In this document: piece by piece, positions 1 to 8,094 of the stretch
How positions within the stretch are numbered: the first letter of the stretch is position 1
Layout: every line of letters begins with the position of its first letter
Assembly (NCBI RefSeq): GCF_013019105.1
Contig: NZ_BLTE01000016.1
Coordinates: 1-64,000, forward strand
Source: Fundidesulfovibrio magnetotacticus
GTDB lineage: Bacteria; Desulfobacterota; Desulfovibrionia; Desulfovibrionales; Desulfovibrionaceae
DNA: 64,000 nucleotides
Direction of reading: 5' to 3'
Notes under the pieces: generated by a model
The model's input: the letters and a program-made list of their open reading frames with translations, nothing else
What the model was told of the DNA's origin: nothing
Databases searched by the model: none
Made by a program: the position numbers and the translations under genes

Positions 1-419
1 GGCCTGGCTCTCTTCAGGTCCTCGGCGGCGGCCTCCCAGGTGTCGGTGGGCTGGCCGTCGGTCATGAGAAAAATAAGGGGCTTCCAGTCGCCCTTCTGGG
101 TGCTGGAGCTCTTTTTCACCTCCCGTTCGATGCACTCCTTCAGGAGCCGGAGCGCGGCGCCCATGGAGGTGGCCCCGTCCAGGCGCAACACGGGCTCCTG
201 GAAATGCATGAGCTCGGAGAGCGGGGATTCCTGGCGGGCCGAGGAGCCGAACGTGATCACGGAGAGGCAGACCGTCTCGATGGCCACCGGTTCGCAGCGA
301 AGGTCCGCCAGCAGGGACCTGATGCCCTGGCGCACCGATTCTATCTTCTCACCGGCCATGGAGCCGGAGATGTCCACCACCAGGTAGACGGGGAGTCTTC
401 TTGCGAGTTCGTCCGACAT
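1..419 (-). CDS. VWA-domain (TerY-like) protein, C-terminus cut by window edge
   Basis: Last visible gene of the minus-strand ter operon; about 139 codons are seen. The start at 419 follows an AAGGAGG site seven bases upstream. The N-terminus has the MIDAS metal-site signature DISGSM, a later 'GATSMG' segment and 'TDGQPTD', as expected of a von Willebrand factor A domain that binds a divalent metal and a protein partner. It is very close to the adjacent VWA protein at 661-1305, including the ribosome-binding region, so the pair looks like a tandem duplication. VWA proteins of the TerY type accompany ter clusters; their exact role is unknown. The C-terminus lies outside the window. Confidence 0.85.
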   Translation of the reverse strand, partial: MSDELARRLPVYLVVDISGSMAGEKIESVRQGIRSLLADLRCEPVAIETVCLSVITFGSSARQESPLSELMHFQEPVLRLDGATSMGAALRLLKECIEREVKKSSSTQKGDWKPLIFLMTDGQPTDTWEAAAEDLKRAR

Positions 420-626
420 TGCAGTGCCTCCTTGGCGGTTGAATGGCGCGTTGTCATTCCTGAAGCCGACCGTTCGGCGGAGCGTGCGCCTCGTCGGGCC
501 GCGGCGTCGGCCCCGCCGACAACCTTGACCATCAGACGGACCGTCGTTCCGCGTTTGTCGCTTCGCATGCAATCGCACTCGATGTTCTTCGCGCCCCCCT
601 CGGATTCCCCAGCACTGCGCAACCGG

Positions 627-654
627 CGGGGCTCCCGCGCGCGCGGGAGCCCCG
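627..654 (-). terminator. Strong hairpin between the two VWA genes
   Basis: A perfect 12-bp inverted repeat with a 4-base GCGC loop begins six bases past the stop codon of the upstream VWA gene (661-1305). No T-tract follows on the minus strand. It could therefore be a weak terminator, an attenuator or an mRNA-stabilising hairpin that sets the relative level of the two VWA proteins. Confidence 0.4.
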
Positions 655-660
655 GCCTCG

Positions 661-1305
661 CTAAGGCACGATCTGAATGGTCGAGGGTGGCTGCGGAATG
701 TTCACCGCAGCGTTGCCCTGGGTGTTCACGCTTGCCGATGTGGCCTTGATGGACGAGGACACCCACTTGAAGAAGGCCTTGAAGGTCTCGGGCTGCACCT
801 CCTCCATGCGCACCACGATCTCCGTGATCCGCTTGAGCGGGCCGACGTCGGCGTCGGAACCGATGGCGCAGGCGACGATGTTGGCGGGCCGGGACTTCTT
901 CAGCTCCTCCGCGGCGGACTCCCAGGAGTCGGTGGGCTGGCCGTCGGTCAGCAGGAAGATAAGGGGCTTCCAGTCTCCCTTCTGGGTGCTGGAGCTCTTC
1001 TTCACTTCCCGTTCAATGCAGTCCTTGAGGAGCCTGAGGGCTTCGCCCATGGCCGTGGTGCCATCGGCGTCCAGCGCGGGTTCCTTGAAGAGCATGAGCT
1101 CCGAAAGGGGGGTATTCTGGCGGGCCGAGGAGTCGAACGTGATCACGGAGAGGTACGCGGTTTCGATGGCCTGCGGATCGCCGCGCAGGTCCGCCAGCAG
1201 GGCCTTGATGCCCTGGCGCACTGATTCGATCTTCTCGCCGGACATGGAGCCCGAGGTGTCCACCACCAGGTAGACCGGAAGCCTTCTTCCAGGTTCGTCT
1301 GACAT
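661..1305 (-). CDS. VWA-domain (TerY-like) protein of the ter operon
   Basis: A 214-residue von Willebrand A protein. The start at 1305 gives MSDEPGRRLPVYLVVD directly after an AAGGAGG site; the frame stays open upstream but without a good ribosome site. DTSGSM (about residues 17-22) is the MIDAS motif, and 'DGTTAMG' and 'LTDGQPTDSW' supply the other loop positions. The C-terminus is Ala/Ser/Asn-rich with Pro-rich end segments. It lies downstream of the TerD-domain gene in the same orientation and is a near-duplicate of the next gene. TerY-type VWA proteins are proposed to act as scaffolds in Ter membrane complexes; that role is inferred here. Confidence 0.88.
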   Translation of the reverse strand: MSDEPGRRLPVYLVVDTSGSMSGEKIESVRQGIKALLADLRGDPQAIETAYLSVITFDSSARQNTPLSELMLFKEPALDADGTTAMGEALRLLKDCIEREVKKSSSTQKGDWKPLIFLLTDGQPTDSWESAAEELKKSRPANIVACAIGSDADVGPLKRITEIVVRMEEVQPETFKAFFKWVSSSIKATSASVNTQGNAAVNIPQPPSTIQIVP

Positions 1306-1369
1306 TGCTTTGCCTCCTTGACGGTTGATTGAAGGGTTGTTTCCCACCAGGGACTGCCGCGAGGCGGCC

Positions 1370-2638
1370 TCAGAGCCGTATCGGGCCGGGCGGCGGCGCG
1401 ACGCCTTGGGCCGCCGCATCCACCACATGGCCCGTCACCATGATCGCACGCCGAAAACACCTCGTTCTCAGCTCGATGCGGCCATGGAGCACCGTATCGT
1501 TGAAGAATGATCCTCCCCTGACATGCAGGCGCAGTTCGCCCGTTCCGGCGGGCAGGCTCTCCGGCTCAACGCGCATCCCCGACACCGAGGCGTGGACCGT
1601 ACAGGGCACCGGCAGCGTGACGCCCGCCACGAAGACGTACTCGTGTGCGCGCCCCAGAATCCCCAGGGGCAGCGACGCCGGGAGGTTCCACTCGCCCTCC
1701 TCCCCGGGGACGCCCCGCACGTTCCCGCGCACCTCCACATTCTCGAAATCCGCCCGCGCCCCGGGCAGCATCACCACGGCGCAGGCTTCGTCTCCGCGCG
1801 CGCCATCCTTCGTGACTTCAACCCGCAGATTGCGCACCGTCACGCCCTCCCCCGCCACCAGGAGCGCCGGACCGCTGGCGGTCCAGAGGGTGGCGCCCCT
1901 GCCGTCCAGAGTGCGCGGCCCGTGCAGCACGGCGGGGCCTTGCAGCTCGCGCGCGGAGGACTCGGGGCCCAGAGCCACCTCGGGGCCGGACTTCGGCCCG
2001 TCCAGGAGCGCCTGGGCCGGACTGTTCCGCGACAGGGCCCGGGCCAGCAGCTCCTCGGCTTGCGCGTCGGGGATCCCGGCCTGCGACTTCCCGCTCGATG
2101 CGTCCGGGGCCGATTCGGCGACCTCGCCGCCGAAGTGCCCTATTAGGTGCTCCAGACCCTTGCCCACGAACCCCTGCCCCACCACGCGCACCCGCCACAC
2201 GTCCTTGATGTAGAGCTCCATGGCGATGAGTGCGGTCTCCCCGGCGAAATCCATCCCCGAAAACTCGTAGCGCGCGGCCTCGTGGCCCTTATGCATCAGG
2301 CGCACGTGCCCGGAGGGGATCTCCGAGATGTCCCGGCCGTCCAGGGTGATGGCGAAGGCCACCTTGCGCGCGCCGGCCGGGAGCAGGTCGAGGTCGATCT
2401 CCGCCACCTGGGAATCCCCGCCGTGAGGGCCCAGCAGGGCCACCCCGCCGCACTCGGAACAGATCTGGTTGTAGAACACGATGGCCCCGTCGGAGAGGAC
2501 CCGGTCCTGCCCGTCCAGGATGAAGCAGGAAATGTCGAACGCGCCCCGGCCTCCATCGGCCTTGAAGCCCACCCGGAACTGCCGGCCCGGCAGTAGGTCG
2601 GAGAGTTTCGCCCGCTGTCCTCTGATCAAGTTCACCAT
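1370..2638 (-). CDS. TerD-domain protein with beta-helix-like C-terminal region
   Basis: 422 residues. The N-terminal ~175 residues form a TerD/TerA-type stress domain that resembles the N-terminus of the nearby TerA: 'FDISCF', 'IVFYNQ', 'YIKDVWRVRVVGQGF'. It lacks the acidic GDN-type calcium loop seen in the TerD/TerZ proteins of this cluster. After a linker (about 180-235) comes a region with repeated short turns such as 'DGRGATLW', 'LLVAGEGVTVRNL' and 'ARADFENVEVRG', which look like right-handed beta-helix rungs, and then a final beta-rich part with no family I recognise. It is probably cytoplasmic and part of the Ter complex. The C-terminal function is unknown. Confidence 0.85.
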   Translation of the reverse strand: MVNLIRGQRAKLSDLLPGRQFRVGFKADGGRGAFDISCFILDGQDRVLSDGAIVFYNQICSECGGVALLGPHGGDSQVAEIDLDLLPAGARKVAFAITLDGRDISEIPSGHVRLMHKGHEAARYEFSGMDFAGETALIAMELYIKDVWRVRVVGQGFVGKGLEHLIGHFGGEVAESAPDASSGKSQAGIPDAQAEELLARALSRNSPAQALLDGPKSGPEVALGPESSARELQGPAVLHGPRTLDGRGATLWTASGPALLVAGEGVTVRNLRVEVTKDGARGDEACAVVMLPGARADFENVEVRGNVRGVPGEEGEWNLPASLPLGILGRAHEYVFVAGVTLPVPCTVHASVSGMRVEPESLPAGTGELRLHVRGGSFFNDTVLHGRIELRTRCFRRAIMVTGHVVDAAAQGVAPPPGPIRL

Positions 2639-2707
2639 GGTTTGGCCCAGTCCTGTCGTTGGTCCGGCATGTCGCGCGGTGGCGCCGCGCCAGCGTCCGA
2701 TGCGCCC

Positions 2708-3157
2708 TTACAGGTTGAAGTCCTTGGGGTTCTGCTCCAGGGCGGCGCAGATTTCGCGGACGGCCTGTTTTTCGTTGGCGTCGAAGCAGCCGTCCGCCGT
2801 GCCGATGGCGCAGCAGACCAGAACCATGAGCCGCGCCTCTTCCGGGCGTTTCCTGAGCGGCGCGATGGCTTTAAGGCATTCGCCCTTGCCGATGAGCGGG
2901 TCGAACTGGAAGTGTCCCGCGTATTTCTCGAAGAGCGCGATGGCTTCGGCGGCGTCGAAGTGCTTGAGGGCGTCGTTGTGGCTGATGAAACCCATCATCT
3001 TGCGCTTTTCTTCCGGGGCGATGACGCCGTCGGCTGCGGCCACCATGGCGCACCCCGCGATGGCGGCCTCCAGAAAGTCCCTGTTGCGGTATTTGCGCAC
3101 CTGTGTGGCAAGGGTGCCGGCGGTGTCCTTGGCCCAGGCTACGAATTTGTCGAGCAT
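2708..3157 (-). CDS. terB: TerB tellurite-resistance protein
   Basis: 149 residues, close to the TerB family length (~151). All-helical protein with the conserved segments 'FLEAAIAGCAMVAAADG', 'EEKRKM' and 'CCAIGTADGCFDANEK'; the two acidic ADG-type turns are the family's probable metal sites. TerB is a cytoplasmic or membrane-associated partner of TerC in the tellurite/stress-response complex. It lies between terC (upstream) and the TerD-domain gene (downstream) in the same orientation, as expected for a ter operon. Confidence 0.93.
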   Translation of the reverse strand: MLDKFVAWAKDTAGTLATQVRKYRNRDFLEAAIAGCAMVAAADGVIAPEEKRKMMGFISHNDALKHFDAAEAIALFEKYAGHFQFDPLIGKGECLKAIAPLRKRPEEARLMVLVCCAIGTADGCFDANEKQAVREICAALEQNPKDFNL

Positions 3158-3233
3158 CGTCGTTCACTCCTTTCTTTTCGCGCGCAACAATGCGGGTCCG
3201 GCACGGGGCAGCGCCCGCGCCGGTTCCGCGATG

Positions 3234-4226
3234 TCAGTCGCCCTGGCCGCTATCGGGGGTTGTGCAGCGGTCTGCATGCTCCGCCGCAGGCAGAGGCTCC
3301 GGGAACATGTAGGAGCCGATGATGCCGAAGGCCAACAGGGTACTCACGACGGTAAGACTCACCTGGGGGGAAATATGCACGATTCCCGCGACATCCACCA
3401 GCATCTTCAGACCAATAAACACAAGTATTCCGATGACGGCCTTCTCAAGGTGGCACAGATAGCGCTTGGCGGCCGCCAGCAGGAAGTACAGGGAGCGAAG
3501 CCCCAGGATGGCGAAGATGTTGGACGTGTAGACCAGAAACGGCTTCTGCGTGACGGCGATGACCGCCGGCACGCTGTCGAAGGCGAACATCACGTCGGCT
3601 ATCTCCACGCAGACCAGGCACAGGAAGAGCGGCGTGGCGTGCAGGCGGCCGTTCTCCCGGGTGAAGAAGTCGTGTCCCTTCATGAAGGGGTGGACGGGGA
3701 AGAACTTCTTGGTCCAGCGCACGGAGAAGTGGTCGGTGTAGTCTTCGATCTCGCCGTCGTCGCCGCCGGTTTCCTTCCACATCTTGTAGGCCGACCAGAG
3801 CACGAACAGGCCGAAGAAGCCCAGGACGTACTTGCCGCCGATCATCACCAGCGTGCTGCCCGCCGCCACGAAGACCAGGCGCAGCGCCAGCGCGCCCAGG
3901 ATGCCATAGTAGAGCACCCGGTGCTGGAAGGCGTCCTTGATGCAGAAGGAGGAGAAGATGGCCATGATCACGAAAAGGTTGTCCACGGACAGGGACTTCT
4001 CCAGGATGTAGCCCGTGAGGAACAAGGAGGCGTCGCCCCAGCCGTGGGTGGCCCCCACGTAGCCCGAGAAGGCGAACGCGAGCAGAATCCAGAATCCGGA
4101 CCACAGCGCCGCGCTGCGCACGCTCACGGCCTCGTCGCGGGTGTGGGCCTTGAGGTCCGTCCACAGCGAGAGGGCCACGATGCCCATAAAGAGCCCTGCC
4201 TCGAACAGGGAATAATCGCCGATCAT
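3234..4226 (-). CDS. terC: TerC integral membrane protein
   Basis: 330 residues starting at MIGDYSLFEAG; the start at 4226 has a GGAGG site eight bases upstream, whereas an upstream in-frame ATG at 4277 has none. Multiple membrane helices. The family signatures 'SVDNLFVIMAIF' and 'FAFDSVPAVIAVT' carry the paired membrane aspartates found in TerC and Alx, which suggest metal-ion passage. The C-terminus ends in a short polar tail. It is the membrane core of the Ter complex, next to TerB, and is also linked to manganese homeostasis in other bacteria. Confidence 0.94.
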   Translation of the reverse strand: MIGDYSLFEAGLFMGIVALSLWTDLKAHTRDEAVSVRSAALWSGFWILLAFAFSGYVGATHGWGDASLFLTGYILEKSLSVDNLFVIMAIFSSFCIKDAFQHRVLYYGILGALALRLVFVAAGSTLVMIGGKYVLGFFGLFVLWSAYKMWKETGGDDGEIEDYTDHFSVRWTKKFFPVHPFMKGHDFFTRENGRLHATPLFLCLVCVEIADVMFAFDSVPAVIAVTQKPFLVYTSNIFAILGLRSLYFLLAAAKRYLCHLEKAVIGILVFIGLKMLVDVAGIVHISPQVSLTVVSTLLAFGIIGSYMFPEPLPAAEHADRCTTPDSGQGD

Positions 4227-4292
4227 CTCAACCTCCACGTCATGACGGTTGCGAAAAGGTTTCGGGCTGCGGCGCACGGTCTTTGCCGGGCG

Positions 4293-5444
4293 CTATTTGG
4301 ACCCGGTCGTCCACGTAAAGCCGAAGCGGTAGTGCTTGTCCGCTTGTTTGTGTCCCTTGAAGTACCGTTCCTCCTTGACGATGCCGATGGAGCCCCCGGT
4401 GTTCTCGATCAGGCAGACGGCGCAGAACATGTCCGAGAACGCCGGGTTGTCGAGGCCCACCACGGTCTGGTTGCCCAGCGCGTCGGTGACGCTCACTCGG
4501 GCCTCCACGTCGGAGAACCGGGCCGTGCCCTCGTAGATGAAGGCGAACACGAGCACCCGTTTGATGAGGTCCGGGCGCATGATCACCAGGTTCTCACCGT
4601 CGTCGGAGGCCCCGCTGCGGTCGTCCTTGTCCAGGCGGATGTAGGGGGTGTCGCTCACGCTGCCGAAGGAGTCGCCCAGAGCCTGGATCACGTCGGTCCA
4701 GCCGTCCTGCATCTCCACCATGCAGCCCAGGTCCAGGTCCGCCTCTTTGGCTTTGGCGCCGAAAATGCCACGTTTCACGGCCTTGCGTGTCCAGTTCAGA
4801 TTCACGCGGATGGGTTGGGGGCTTCCCGGTTTCTCCAGGGACACGGTGCGGCGATCCCCGCGTTTTTCCAGGACCACTTTGGCCGGAGCGGGTTCAGGGG
4901 AAGGGGAAGGCGTCCGGGATTTGAGCTCCTCGCCACCGAAGTGAGCCAGCAGCGCCCCGAGTCCGCCGCTGAAGCCCTGGCCAACCGCCGCCACGCGCCA
5001 GACATCCTTGAAATACACCTCCAAAAGGATGATGGCCTTCTCCTGGGCGAAGTCCTCTCCGGACAGCTCGAAGCGCGCGAACTCCTCGTTGCCCGCGAGC
5101 AGGCGCACACAACCGGCGGAAAGCCGGCTCATCACGCCTGGGCCGTCCACCGCGGCGGCGAACACCAGCCTGCGCACGCCCTGGGGCAGCCGGGCCAGGT
5201 CCAGCGCGAAGCGCTCCGCATCCCCGGAGGCCGGGCCGAGCATCCTGATCGCCCCTTCGGGCGAGGCGGGCTGGTTGTAGAAGATAAAGTAACGGTCGTC
5301 CGAGAGCCGTCCGTCCTGGTCCACGCCGAAACAGCTCACGTCGGCGCCGCCCTGGCCCCGGAAGTCCAGGGATACCCCCACCTGGAACTCTTGCGTGTTC
5401 GCAAGCTCCGCCAGTCTGGCCTTTTGTCCCCGAGTCAGTCTCAT
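4293..5444 (-). CDS. terA: TerA-like protein with two stress domains
   Basis: 383 residues, the usual TerA length. The N-terminal TerD-like domain (about 1-175: 'ADVSCFGVDQDGRLSD', 'FIFYNQ', 'YFKDVWRVAAVGQGF') is followed by a Pro/Ser linker and a second TerD-like domain (about 205-383: 'VNLNWTRK', 'ADLDLGCMVEMQDGW', 'PYIRLDKDDRSG', 'HYRFGFTW'). The acidic 'DKDDRSG' loop may bind Ca2+, as in the family. Its N-terminal half is paralogous to the gene at 1370-2638. Start at 5444 has AAGGAGAGG upstream. Likely a cytoplasmic component of the TerB-TerC complex. Confidence 0.92.
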   Translation of the reverse strand: MRLTRGQKARLAELANTQEFQVGVSLDFRGQGGADVSCFGVDQDGRLSDDRYFIFYNQPASPEGAIRMLGPASGDAERFALDLARLPQGVRRLVFAAAVDGPGVMSRLSAGCVRLLAGNEEFARFELSGEDFAQEKAIILLEVYFKDVWRVAAVGQGFSGGLGALLAHFGGEELKSRTPSPSPEPAPAKVVLEKRGDRRTVSLEKPGSPQPIRVNLNWTRKAVKRGIFGAKAKEADLDLGCMVEMQDGWTDVIQALGDSFGSVSDTPYIRLDKDDRSGASDDGENLVIMRPDLIKRVLVFAFIYEGTARFSDVEARVSVTDALGNQTVVGLDNPAFSDMFCAVCLIENTGGSIGIVKEERYFKGHKQADKHYRFGFTWTTGSK

Positions 5445-5513
5445 GTCCTCTCCTTGCGTCGCGCGACCGCACCGCGCCTGGCCGCACTCATCCCCCGCGC
5501 GGCGCCACCCGCT

Positions 5514-6365
5514 CTAGGGCGCGGACGCCGTGGGCAGGCTCTCGCGCACCAGATACTCCACGTTGCCGACCTGGCCCCTGCTGCCGTTCTGGAGATCACG
5601 GCTCAGCCGGTTGATGCGGTCCTCCAGCACGATGCGCGCCCCCCGCACCTCCAGACGGGCCGCCTCCTCGGGGTAGCCCATGCCATCGGCCAGAACGATG
5701 TCGACCGCCCTGCCCGCGCCGAACACAATGGGCTTGTCGCCCAGGGCCACCACCCGGCGCACGCGCTTCCGCAGGGTGACGCCCTCCGAGACCGGCAGCG
5801 CCTCGTATTCCAGCCAGGCTTTGCGGAACACCACCTCGACAAGGGCCACGCACACCCCGATGGCCAGCCCCTGGACCGCCAGTCCCGCCACCAGGCTATG
5901 GCCCAGCAGGTACATGACCGAGCACCCCGCCAGACCGCCCGCCGCGCCGCCCAGCGCCGCGTGCCCGCGCTTGAGGTTGGGCACGCTGGCCGCCACGGCC
6001 CAGCCCGCGAGCGCTCCGGCGATCACCCAGCCGAAGAACCGGCCGTAATCCGAGCCCAGCCCCAGAACTCCCGAGGTGAAGAAGCCCGAATGGTAGGCAA
6101 TGAACCCCGCCAGAGCGCCACCGGGCAGCGTGACGGCCGCGCAACGGGCCAGAGGCCCCCAGGGCAGGCCCGCGCGTCCCTGGTAGCGATGCTGAGCCCA
6201 GACGATGGCCCCCGCGGCCATCACGCAGACCAGACACACCCCGACGATCCACGTGAGCGCCGCTCCGCGGGGCTCCAGCAGATGGTAGGCCATGCCCGCG
6301 AGCAGGCCGCCCGCACCGCCCGCCAGGCCGAAGCGCACCCATTTGCTCTGGTGCATGTTGCGCAT
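5514..6365 (-). CDS. Multi-helix membrane protein with FHA-like C-terminal domain
   Basis: 283 residues. The first ~185 form six or more Gly/Ala-rich membrane helices ('FGLAGGAGGLLAGMAYHLL', 'ALGGAAGGLAGCSVMYLLG'). The last ~90 are soluble and beta-rich with 'FGAGRAVDIVLADG', 'ARLEVRGARIVLED' and 'NRLSRDLQNGS', resembling a divergent forkhead-associated (FHA) fold. The usual FHA phosphothreonine-binding Arg/Ser pattern is not clear. It sits between terE/D and terA in the operon, so it may anchor or signal for the Ter complex. Membrane topology is clear; the FHA call is a moderate inference. Confidence 0.75.
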   Translation of the reverse strand: MRNMHQSKWVRFGLAGGAGGLLAGMAYHLLEPRGAALTWIVGVCLVCVMAAGAIVWAQHRYQGRAGLPWGPLARCAAVTLPGGALAGFIAYHSGFFTSGVLGLGSDYGRFFGWVIAGALAGWAVAASVPNLKRGHAALGGAAGGLAGCSVMYLLGHSLVAGLAVQGLAIGVCVALVEVVFRKAWLEYEALPVSEGVTLRKRVRRVVALGDKPIVFGAGRAVDIVLADGMGYPEEAARLEVRGARIVLEDRINRLSRDLQNGSRGQVGNVEYLVRESLPTASAP

Positions 6366-6434
6366 GACGCTTCCCCCTGTCCCTTACGGGAATTCGCCCC
6401 GCCCGGGATCTTTCCCGGGCGGGCGGGCCTTCCG

Positions 6435-7010
6435 CTAGACTTTAACCCCGAAGTTCCTGGCCAGGGGCCCCAGGCCGCCGTCGTAACCCTGCCCCACGGC
6501 CCGGAACTTCCACTCCCCGCCGTGGCGGTAGACCTCGCCGAAGGTCATGGCCGTGTTGGTGCTGGCGTCCTCGGAGAGGTCGAACCGGGCGATCTCCTTG
6601 TCGGACTTGCGGTCCACGATGCGGATGTAGGCCCCGGAGACCATGCCGAAGTTCTGCCTGCGCGAATCGGCCTCGTGGATGGTCACGGTGAAGGCCAGCT
6701 TGGCGATTCCGAAGGGGACCTTGCTCAGGTCCACCACGATCGACTCGTCGTCGCCCTCGCCTTCGCCGGTGAGGTTGTCCCCGGTGTGCTCCACGGAGCC
6801 GCAGTCGCTCTTGAGCTTGTTGTAGAAGATGAATCCGTGGTCACCCAGAACCTTGCCCGTTTCGCCCAGCATGAAGCAGCTGGCGTCCAGGTCGAAGTCG
6901 GCCCCGTCCGTGGCCCTGGCGTCCCAGCCCAGGCCCACCAGGATCGACTCTATGCCCGGGGCTTCCTTGGAAAGCGAGACGTTGCCGCCCTTAACAAGAG
7001 ATACCGCCAT
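6435..7010 (-). CDS. terE: TerD/TerE-family stress protein
   Basis: 191 residues, exactly the TerE/TerD size. Hallmarks in order: '[13 protein letters not shown]', 'LVGLGWDAR', '[10 protein letters not shown]', 'FIFYNKLKS', '[15 protein letters not shown]', 'ARFDLSED', '[19 protein letters not shown]'. The acidic GDN..GDDE loop is the calcium site of the family. Soluble cytoplasmic protein that associates with the TerB/TerC membrane complex. TerD and TerE are too alike to separate by eye, so the symbol is tentative. Directly downstream of terZ (30-bp gap). Confidence 0.93.
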   Translation of the reverse strand: MAVSLVKGGNVSLSKEAPGIESILVGLGWDARATDGADFDLDASCFMLGETGKVLGDHGFIFYNKLKSDCGSVEHTGDNLTGEGEGDDESIVVDLSKVPFGIAKLAFTVTIHEADSRRQNFGMVSGAYIRIVDRKSDKEIARFDLSEDASTNTAMTFGEVYRHGGEWKFRAVGQGYDGGLGPLARNFGVKV

Positions 7011-7040
7011 GACACATTCTCCTTGCGCTTGAGGTTTCCG

Positions 7041-7622
7041 CTACAGATGCGCCCGCATGCCCGGGACCAGCTCCTGGATCGTCTGCCCGGAGGCCGGCTC
7101 GCCGATGGCGTGCATCTTCCACTCTCCGTTGTGGCGGTAGACCTTGGCCATGATCATGGCGGTGTGCCTGCCGCCCCCGCTCAGCTGGTAGCGTGCGATT
7201 TCCTGCTCGTTGGAGGCGTCGACCATGCGGCAGTATGCGTTCTCCACCTCGTCGAAGGTCTGCCCCCGGAAGCTGTTGACCGTGAACACCAACGACTTCA
7301 CGCCCGACGGGACGGCGGAGAGGTCCACGATGACCTGTTCGTCGTCGCCCTCGCCTTCGCCGGTGAGGTTGTCCCCGGTGTGCACGATGCTCCCGTCCTT
7401 GCTCTTGAGCTGCCTGAACCAGACCACGTCCACCGGGTCTCCCGCCGCGTCGAACAGGGCGCAGGAGGCGTCCAGATCGATGGCCGCCGGGCTCTTCAGG
7501 AAGCCGAAGATCCCCTTTTTCTTGGCTGCGTCCCATCCCAGGCCCATGATCACGCGCGTGAGGCCGGGCCGGGCCTCCTTGGCGAGCGAGATTTTCTGTC
7601 CCTTGACCAGACTGACTGCCAT
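7041..7622 (-). CDS. terZ: TerZ-family stress protein, first gene of the ter operon
   Basis: 193 residues. Starts '[17 protein letters not shown]', contains the TerZ-specific insertion 'KKKGIFGFLK' before 'IDLDASC', and has '[16 protein letters not shown]' as its calcium loop. The C-terminus 'VYRHNGEWKMHAIGEP' is the family end. A strong AGGAGGATCGC site precedes the ATG. It leads a co-directional series of at least nine genes running off the window start, so the operon promoter should lie in the 7623-8094 gap. Confidence 0.93.
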   Translation of the reverse strand: MAVSLVKGQKISLAKEARPGLTRVIMGLGWDAAKKKGIFGFLKSPAAIDLDASCALFDAAGDPVDVVWFRQLKSKDGSIVHTGDNLTGEGEGDDEQVIVDLSAVPSGVKSLVFTVNSFRGQTFDEVENAYCRMVDASNEQEIARYQLSGGGRHTAMIMAKVYRHNGEWKMHAIGEPASGQTIQELVPGMRAHL

Positions 7623-8094
7623 GCGATCCTCCTGGATGGTTGGGCGGAACGCCGCCCTTTTGACGTTACCCTTGCCTTGCGATCACACCGACGGACACCG
7701 GGGGGGAGATTGTCCCTGCCTGTCTGTTTTCCTTCGCGCTCGCGGAACGATACGCCGCCCCCCGGCACGGGGCGCACGCACCCCGACGCTTTGCGACGTG
7801 GGACGACAGCCTGCTGTTCGTTTTTACTGGACTGGGGGAGAGGTGGCGGAAAGACGCGGGGAAGGGAGCACAAGCCGGACACAACAGGTCATATTCATAC
7901 GACAAACTCCGGATAGGCGACGGCTGAAACCAGTCGATGCTCAACACGCGAAACAACGACGCTGTTCTTCGACACATTACCTTTAGAAAACCTTAGCCAT
8001 CTTAACAAGCATTCCAAAACCCTCCTTTCCTTGGTAGGGTTACACGAAGATTGTTCGGCCAACATGCTTCTGCCGACCGACATCGACAGCAACG
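7623..8094 (-). promoter_or_regulatory. Intergenic leader of the ter operon, low-GC patch
   Basis: About 470 bases without a recognisable gene, between terZ and the PcfJ-like gene's 3' end. The half near 7880-8110 is clearly richer in A/T than the rest of the window and is the likely site of the ter promoter. On the minus strand an AAGGAGG-type site with 8-base spacing precedes a 9-codon reading frame (8012 to 7983, MLVKMAKVF, stop TAA), a possible leader peptide. A 6-bp inverted repeat (7642-7657) lies just before the terZ ribosome site. No sure -35/-10 pair could be assigned. Confidence 0.35.

Noticed and set aside
2481-7916. 1811-codon open frame on the plus strand across the ter operon
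   Set aside because: It is antisense to well-recognised ter genes; high GC content and codon bias leave the opposite strand open. No family resemblance.
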